Positions 4,393 through 8,680 of a stretch of 8,680 bases of DNA are shown one piece after another. Below the pieces are notes generated by a model. It made no database searches. It was not told the origin of the DNA and worked only from the letters and a program-made list of their open reading frames with translations. The stretch spans positions 1 through 8,680 of the forward strand of contig JAIRLE010000152.1 of assembly GCA_031259605.1 (NCBI GenBank), written 5' to 3'. How positions within the stretch are numbered: position 1 is the first letter of the stretch; every line of letters begins with the position of its first letter. The DNA comes from Zoogloeaceae bacterium (lineage in GTDB: Bacteria; Pseudomonadota; Gammaproteobacteria; Burkholderiales; Rhodocyclaceae). Both the position numbers and the translations under genes were made by a program.

Positions 4393-6222
4393 ATGCTGTT
4401 CGTTCCCAATGTCACTTTCCTGCCCGGACGGATATTGGCGCGGGCGGGACTTCTGTTGTTGGCGCTGCTGTTCCTGGGCAGCGGGCTGATCGCGATCTGG
4501 CGGCTGGCGTTGTCGCCGTTTGCCGAGGTCTGGCGCAGCCGCGGCTGGACACAGGTGATGGCGAGAATCGAGGCCGTCACCCTCACGCAGGACGCGCGCG
4601 GCATACGTCTGCAAACGCGTTATGCCTATCGTGTAAAGGGCGTCCTCTACCGCGCCAGCCGCTATGGGCCGCATGCCGACATGGACAGCGCCGCCGCCGC
4701 GCGCGCCGCCTACGCGGAACTCCTTTACCGCGACAAGGCATGGGTCTGGGTGAATCCCGATGCGCCCGGCGAGGCGCTGATGAACCGGGACATCCACTGG
4801 CAGGTCGTTGCCCTCGCGCTGCCCGCTGCCGCGGTTGCCGCGCTGGGCGCGCTGCTCGTTTGGGCGGCCGCTCGCGCCGCGCGCGAACGTTACCGGGAAT
4901 CCCGGCGCAAAACCTCTGGCGCAATGCGCTATCCTTGGCCCATCATGCGTTTGCTCTACAGCCTTTTTTTCTATCTGTTCATGCCGGGACTTCTTTTGCG
5001 CCTTTTGTGGCGCAGCCGTCGGCAAGCGGATTACCGGTGCCACTGGCGGGAGCGGTTCGGCTTCTACGGCAAGCGCGCGCCGACGCCGCTACTCTGGGTA
5101 CACGCGGTGTCGCTGGGGGAGACACGGGCGGCAAAGCCGTTGATAGAGGGATTGCTGGCGGCGTATCCACGACACGCGCTGCTGCTCACCAGCATGACGC
5201 CCACAGGGCGCAATGCGGGAAGCGCGGCGTATCGGGATAACGCGCGGGTCGTGCGGGCGTATCTGCCCTATGACGCGCCGGACGCCGCGCGGCGCTTTTT
5301 CCGGCATTTCCGGCCGGATTTCGGCGTGTTGCTGGAGACGGAAATCTGGCCCAATCTGCTGTTTGCCGCCAAGCGACAAGGTGTGCCGGTGATGCTGGTC
5401 AATGCCCGTCTTTCCAGCCGTTCGGCGCGCGGCTATGCGCGGATCGTGAAGCTGGCGCGTCCGGCCTTTGCCTGTCTGCGCGCGGTGGCGGCGCAGGAGC
5501 GCGCGGACGCGCGGCGGCTGGCCTTCCTGGGCGCGACGCGGGTTTTCGTGTGCGGCAACCTGAAATTCGACGCGCGCCCCGATCCAGAATTGCTGGCGCG
5601 AGGCAAGGTGTGGCGCGCGGAGATACTGGGCGCGGGCGCGCGTCCGATCTGGCTGGCGGCCAGCACCCGCGAAGGAGAGGAAGCCCTGTTGCTCGATGTG
5701 GCGGCGCGGCTCCCGGCATGTTTGCCGCCGGGCGCGCCGCCGCCGCTCCTGGTGCTGACGCCGCGTCATCCGCAGCGTTTCGACGCGGTGGCGGCGCTCG
5801 TCGAGGCGCGCGGCCTTGCGCTCGCGCGGCGCGGCGACGGCTTGCCGACGCCGGAAACACAGGTTTGGCTGGGCGACAGCATGGGCGAACTGGCGGCCTA
5901 TTATGCGCTGGCGGACGTTGCCTTCATCGGCGGCAGCCTTTTGCCCCTTGGCGGCCAGAATCTCATCGAAGCGGCAGCCTGCGCCTGTCCGGCGCTCTTT
6001 GGCCCCCACACCTTCAACTTCGCCCGCGCCAGCCTCGATGCCGTGCGCTCAGGCGCGGCGTTGCGGGTTGGCGACGCGAAGTCGCTGCAAGAAGCGCTGG
6101 CGGCGCTCTTCGCCCATCCGGAACGCCAGGCCGCCATGCGTGTCGCCGCCCTGGCGTTCGCCGCCCAATATCAAGGCGCGACCACGCGCATATTGGCATT
6201 CCTCCGGGAGGAGGCGCGATGA
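4393..6222 (+). CDS. waaA: DUF3592-like membrane domain fused to Kdo transferase WaaA
   Basis: One open frame of 609 codons. Residues 1-175 resemble a DUF3592 membrane protein: a hydrophobic span at about 17-37, a soluble part (RYAYRVKGVLYRASR, VWVNPDAPGEALMNRD) and a second span at about 137-158. Residues 185-609 form a complete GT30 Kdo transferase, which moves Kdo from CMP-Kdo onto lipid IVA at the cytoplasmic face of the inner membrane. WaaA marks are the N-terminal membrane anchor MRLLYSLFFYLFMPG, RERFGFYG, VSLGET (catalytic Glu at 243, equivalent to E. coli Glu60), TSMTPTGR, LLETEIWPNLL, NARLSSRSARGYA, GNLKFD, STREGEE, LTPRHPQRF, GDSMGELAAYY, FIGGSLLPLGGQN and GPHTFNF. Predicted topology (in, periplasmic loop, in) puts WaaA on its proper side. 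The ATG at 4393 has no Shine-Dalgarno. WaaA alone could start at ATG 4945 (or 4924), which also lack a strong site. A hidden frameshift between two genes cannot be excluded. Confidence 0.9.
   Translation: MLFVPNVTFLPGRILARAGLLLLALLFLGSGLIAIWRLALSPFAEVWRSRGWTQVMARIEAVTLTQDARGIRLQTRYAYRVKGVLYRASRYGPHADMDSAAAARAAYAELLYRDKAWVWVNPDAPGEALMNRDIHWQVVALALPAAAVAALGALLVWAAARAARERYRESRRKTSGAMRYPWPIMRLLYSLFFYLFMPGLLLRLLWRSRRQADYRCHWRERFGFYGKRAPTPLLWVHAVSLGETRAAKPLIEGLLAAYPRHALLLTSMTPTGRNAGSAAYRDNARVVRAYLPYDAPDAARRFFRHFRPDFGVLLETEIWPNLLFAAKRQGVPVMLVNARLSSRSARGYARIVKLARPAFACLRAVAAQERADARRLAFLGATRVFVCGNLKFDARPDPELLARGKVWRAEILGAGARPIWLAASTREGEEALLLDVAARLPACLPPGAPPPLLVLTPRHPQRFDAVAALVEARGLALARRGDGLPTPETQVWLGDSMGELAAYYALADVAFIGGSLLPLGGQNLIEAAACACPALFGPHTFNFARASLDAVRSGAALRVGDAKSLQEALAALFAHPERQAAMRVAALAFAAQYQGATTRILAFLREEAR
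6206..6214 (+). promoter_or_regulatory. Strong Shine-Dalgarno at the end of waaA
   Basis: GGGAGGAGG lies inside the last waaA codons, 4 nt before the ATG at 6219. It is the best ribosome binding site on the plus strand of the window and supports translation of the short ORF that follows. Confidence 0.55.
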
Positions 6223-6302
6223 AAGGACATGTTTTCCGTAGGGCGCGATGGTCGCCTCTGCGCATGCGTCCTTTCCGGAGCGGATTCAGCCATCGTCCGT
6301 AA
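6219..6302 (+). CDS. Small basic ORF coupled to waaA, function unknown
   Basis: A 27-residue ORF, MKGHVFRRARWSPLRMRPFR and seven more residues, starting in an ATGA overlap with the waaA stop and preceded by a near-perfect Shine-Dalgarno. It has seven arginines and one lysine, no membrane span and no known motif. Its last bases overlap the 3' end of tolC in antisense. It may be a real micropeptide, or the stub of a longer gene that once followed waaA and was cut short by rearrangement. I do not recognise it. Confidence 0.35.
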   Translation: MKGHVFRRARWSPLRMRPFRSGFSHRP

Positions 6303-7674
6303 AATGAGCGGGCGGGTGGGCGGCGGTTTCCGCTTCCCGGGTTCCAACCGCGGATTCCTGAAGCTGCAACAGCGCGTTGATGCCGATGATGTCGTTTTCA
6401 TCGAGCGCACCGACGGCGGCTTTCAGGCGCAGGCGGGCGAGCAGGGTGTCGTGGTAGGCGCGGGCGAGATCGCGGCGGGTCGTGAACACCTGTTGTTCGG
6501 CATTCAGGACATCGATGTTGATGCGCACCCCGACCTCGTAACCCGTCTTGTTGTGTTCCAGCGAGGTAAGCGACGAGGCCAGCGCGGCTTCCAGCGCCCG
6601 GATTTGCGCCAGGCCATTGACCACGCCGAGAAAATTCTGGCGCGCCGAAAGCGCGGCGTTGCGGCGCGCGGCTTCCAGCAGGGAGAGGGCGGCCCGGTGG
6701 TTGGCCGCCGCCTCGCGCGTCTTCGAAGAGATGCCGCCGCCAGAAAACAGCGGCAGGTTGAGTTGCAGCCCGATGCTGTTCGCCTCCGTTTCCGGACGGG
6801 AGAGGCCGCTGCCGTCCTGGGTGCGGCTCTTGCCGCCGCTGGCGACCAGATCCAGCGTGGGATAGTGTCCAGCTCTTGCCCTGGCGATCTCCTTTTCCGC
6901 GATATCCGCGTTGTGCGCGGCAATCTGCACGCCGATGTTGTGCGTTTGCGCAGCCTCGACCCAGGGCGGCATTCGGGCGGGTTGCGGCGGTTCGATGGAT
7001 TTTCGCGCGTCCAGGCGCGCCAGCGTTTCCGGCATGTCGCCTACCATGACGCGCAGGGCCTCGCGCCGGATTTCCAGTTCGTTTTCGCTGGCGATTTCCT
7101 GCGCCTCGGCAAGATCGTGACGGGATTCGGCTTCCACCGCATCGACGATGGTGGCCGCGCCTACCTCGAAATTCAACCGCGCCTGTTCCAGTTGCTGGGC
7201 AATGGCGAGCTTTTGCGCGCGCGCCGCTTCCAGGTTGGCGAGCGCATTCAGGACTTCGAAATAAGCGCCGGATACCCGCAGGATGAGTTGTTGCCTGGCC
7301 TCGACAAAACGCGCCTCGGCAAGCGCCACAGCCGTTTTTCCCTGCGCGTAGGCAATCAGGTTTTGCCAGCGGAATAGCGGCTGCGTCAGGGTCAGGGCGT
7401 GGCGATGGCTGTTGTAGCTGCGGTCAACGCGGGTTGCGCCGCTATCGATTTCCTGTTCGTTCCATGCGCTTTCGCCGGAAAGCGCCAGACTGGGCAACAA
7501 TCCGGCGCGCGCCTGCGGCATCTGCTCGCGTCCGGCATCGCGCGCGGCGCTGGCGGCGGCGAATTCGGCGTCGTTCGCCTGTGCCAGGCGATACGCCTGC
7601 AACAAATCCATCGCTTCCGCCGTGGGCAGCAAGGCGAAGAGGAAAAGGAACAAGGCAGGGCGAGAAGGGCGCAT
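6286..7674 (-). CDS. tolC: TolC-family outer-membrane efflux/type I secretion channel
   Basis: A 462-residue outer-membrane factor that trimerises into a beta-barrel plus a periplasmic alpha-helical tunnel, serving tripartite drug efflux pumps or type I secretion. The signal peptide is MRPSRPALFLFLFALLPTAEA. The mature protein begins MDLLQAYRLAQANDAEFAAA, typical of the first coiled helix. The two structural repeats are visible: ALTLTQPLFRWQNLIAYAQG in the first and LQLNLPLFSGGGISSKTREA in the second. The final repeat helix has GYEVGVRINIDVLNAEQQVF, the conserved segment before the last tunnel helix. ATG 7674 was chosen over longer upstream frames because it starts the signal peptide and follows AGAGGAA at good spacing. 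It lies 7 nt after the pcm stop, so the two are likely co-transcribed; it converges on waaA with 63 bases between stops. Confidence 0.94.
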   Translation of the reverse strand: MRPSRPALFLFLFALLPTAEAMDLLQAYRLAQANDAEFAAASAARDAGREQMPQARAGLLPSLALSGESAWNEQEIDSGATRVDRSYNSHRHALTLTQPLFRWQNLIAYAQGKTAVALAEARFVEARQQLILRVSGAYFEVLNALANLEAARAQKLAIAQQLEQARLNFEVGAATIVDAVEAESRHDLAEAQEIASENELEIRREALRVMVGDMPETLARLDARKSIEPPQPARMPPWVEAAQTHNIGVQIAAHNADIAEKEIARARAGHYPTLDLVASGGKSRTQDGSGLSRPETEANSIGLQLNLPLFSGGGISSKTREAAANHRAALSLLEAARRNAALSARQNFLGVVNGLAQIRALEAALASSLTSLEHNKTGYEVGVRINIDVLNAEQQVFTTRRDLARAYHDTLLARLRLKAAVGALDENDIIGINALLQLQESAVGTREAETAAHPPAHFTDDG

Positions 7675-7681
7675 GGTTCCT

Positions 7682-8341
7682 CTATAACGAAAACGCCGGA
7701 GCCGTCGAAAAGTTTTCCAGATACGGCAGGCAGGTTTCGAACAGAACCTCGACCTGGGGCGGCTGCCCGGCAAGGACGCGCACGAGTTCCGCGCGCAACA
7801 GGGGCGGCTGCCCGACCACGGCAAGCAGACGCCCGCCGGGACGTAGTTGTTGCAGGATGACGGACGGAATTTCCGGCACGCCGCCGGAAATCACGATGAC
7901 ATCATAGGGCGCGCACGCGATGAATCCGGCGCTGCCGTCGGCAATTTCCACCCGCGCGTTTTCCACCCCGGCGCGGCACAGATTGGCGCGCGCCTGTCCG
8001 GCGACGTCCGCGTCGATTTCCACGCTGACCACATATTCCGCCTTTGCCGCCAGCAGTGCCGCCATATGACCGCTGCCCGCGCCAATCTCCAATACCTTGT
8101 CCGTCGGCATGACTGTCAGCGCCTCGAGAAAGCGGGCTTCCATCTTGGGTTCCAGCATCGTCTGATGCGGCTTTTCTCCCAATGGCAGCGCCATATCCAC
8201 AAAAGCCAGGTTCCGCCAAGGCGATGGCGCGAAATCCTCACGCCTTACGCGCGACAGCAATTCCAGCACCGATTGATCCGCCATATCCCATGGCCGAATC
8301 TGCTGGTTTACCATGTTGCGGCGCGCTCTATCCATATCCAT
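7682..8341 (-). CDS. pcm: Protein-L-isoaspartate O-methyltransferase family protein
   Basis: A 219-residue SAM-dependent methyltransferase of the PCMT family, which in active members methylates L-isoaspartyl residues in damaged proteins. It has the family start MVNQQIRPWDM, REDFAPSPWRNLAFVDMALP, the SAM-binding motif I VLEIGAGSGHMAALLA (about 83-98), VSVEIDAD as the acidic SAM-ribose strand, and LRPGGRLLAVVG. The usual substrate-site motif QTIS is QTML here (60-63), with Leu63 replacing the serine, so repair activity is uncertain; this subgroup may have another substrate. ATG 8341 is supported by GGAG 6 nt upstream; a second in-frame ATG at 8335 is possible. The frame stays open upstream to 8593 but that part has no family features. 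It leads the pcm-tolC operon. Confidence 0.9.
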   Translation of the reverse strand: MDMDRARRNMVNQQIRPWDMADQSVLELLSRVRREDFAPSPWRNLAFVDMALPLGEKPHQTMLEPKMEARFLEALTVMPTDKVLEIGAGSGHMAALLAAKAEYVVSVEIDADVAGQARANLCRAGVENARVEIADGSAGFIACAPYDVIVISGGVPEIPSVILQQLRPGGRLLAVVGQPPLLRAELVRVLAGQPPQVEVLFETCLPYLENFSTAPAFSL

Positions 8342-8680
8342 TGGTTTGCTCCATGCCGCGCGGAGATCACGCGAAAACATGAGATTATACGGGCATGATG
8401 CAACGTGGAGGGAAAAGCCTCCAGGCGGGGAGCAATTACTCGTCAGTCGCATGGTTTGGTTTGTCGACAGGCAATACAGTGACCATGCAAGCTTTTGGCG
8501 GATCATTGTCGCCTTGTTTGGCGACGGGTAAGTAATCACGCCCGGCGCGTCAGGGCGATTGCGCCATCCATTCGCGTTGTTGAGGAAGAGCAAGCCATCT
8601 CCCGGCCTTTGTCCGCCCGCGTCGGATCGCCATCAGTGAAACCGTCGTTCGGCCGACCGATCAACCTTGAATGGTCCGAT
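8342..8680. other. Right-end region upstream of pcm, no gene recognised
   Basis: It holds the pcm promoter and leader and a small hairpin GTCGCC-TTGTTT-GGCGAC (8508-8525) without a T run. Frames here are short or lack recognisable protein features. The last 200 bases are open in one plus frame to the edge, but no family was recognised and no good start is present, so I leave it unassigned. Confidence 0.5.
8384..8389 (-). promoter_or_regulatory. -10 box upstream of pcm-tolC
   Basis: The minus strand reads CCCGTATAATCTCATG, with a perfect TATAAT 42 nt before the pcm ATG. The start of transcription would fall near 8377. A matching -35 is not obvious at 16-18 bp. The TATAATCTC string is identical to the one before hemA. 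Confidence 0.5.

Noticed and set aside
3591..5240. A long plus-strand frame crossing hypB, the spacer and the start of the waaA fusion
   Set aside because: It overlaps two well supported genes in another frame and its sequence is low-complexity Arg/Ala/Gly.
6229..7377. A 382-codon plus-strand frame opposite tolC
   Set aside because: Antisense to a TolC gene with signal peptide and both structural repeats; the translation has no recognisable features.
8342..8593. N-terminal extension of the pcm frame up to 8593
   Set aside because: The family start motif and a Shine-Dalgarno lie at 8341, and the extension runs through the TATAAT box; it has no conserved features.
8483..8680. Plus-strand frame open to the right edge, possibly the start of a gene
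   Set aside because: No ATG start with a ribosome binding site and no recognisable protein family; the open length is not remarkable in GC-rich DNA.
1..8680. CRISPR arrays, tRNA or rRNA genes, insertion-sequence transposases, known riboswitches
   Set aside because: Looked for by eye on both strands; no spaced direct repeats, cloverleaf, rRNA core sequence, transposase motif or TPP/cobalamin signature was seen. A computed search (tRNAscan, Infernal) would be more decisive.

Overview
The window is GC-rich chromosomal DNA from a Gram-negative bacterium that makes lipopolysaccharide. The evidence is an LPS Kdo transferase, a TolC-type outer-membrane channel, glutamyl-tRNA reductase (the C5 haem route) and an uptake-type [NiFe]-hydrogenase maturation set. 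The protein styles and the pcm-tolC / waaA neighbourhood best fit a betaproteobacterium or a close gammaproteobacterial relative. That placement is inference.

Layout, left to right. (1) 1-765, minus: the first 255 codons of hemA, cut by the window edge, with a TATAAT box upstream. (2) 766-1162: no gene, but a cluster of short hairpins that look like intergenic palindromic repeats. (3) 1163-1396, minus: psiF, a small secreted protein. (4) 1397-1614: divergent spacer carrying a perfect 21-bp inverted repeat, related to one of the hairpins in region 2. (5) 1615-4059, plus: a tight four-gene operon, hybE(hupJ)-hupK-hypA-hypB, for nickel insertion and large-subunit handling of a [NiFe] hydrogenase. 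No structural hydrogenase gene and no hypC, D, E or F is in the window. (6) 4060-4392: repeat-filled spacer with GGGAGAGGG-type inverted repeats and two 7-nt tandem repeats. (7) 4393-6222, plus: one continuous frame joining a two-span DUF3592-like membrane domain to a complete Kdo transferase (WaaA). (8) 6219-6302, plus: a 27-codon basic ORF with a strong Shine-Dalgarno and an ATGA overlap with waaA. (9) 6286-7674, minus: a TolC-family outer-membrane efflux protein. (10) 7682-8341, minus: a protein-L-isoaspartate methyltransferase family protein, 7 nt upstream of tolC and presumably co-transcribed with it. (11) 8342-8680: its promoter region and sequence in which no gene is recognised.

The hup/hyp genes keep the order J-K-A-B known from larger hydrogenase operons but stand alone between housekeeping genes, with repeats on both sides. 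They look like a split-off or remnant part of a hydrogenase locus. The waaA and tolC/pcm genes form a convergent cell-envelope block. I found no clear new defence or mobile system. The most unusual items are the DUF3592-WaaA fusion, the small ORF after waaA, the perfect palindrome and its relative, and the isolated hydrogenase-maturation cassette.
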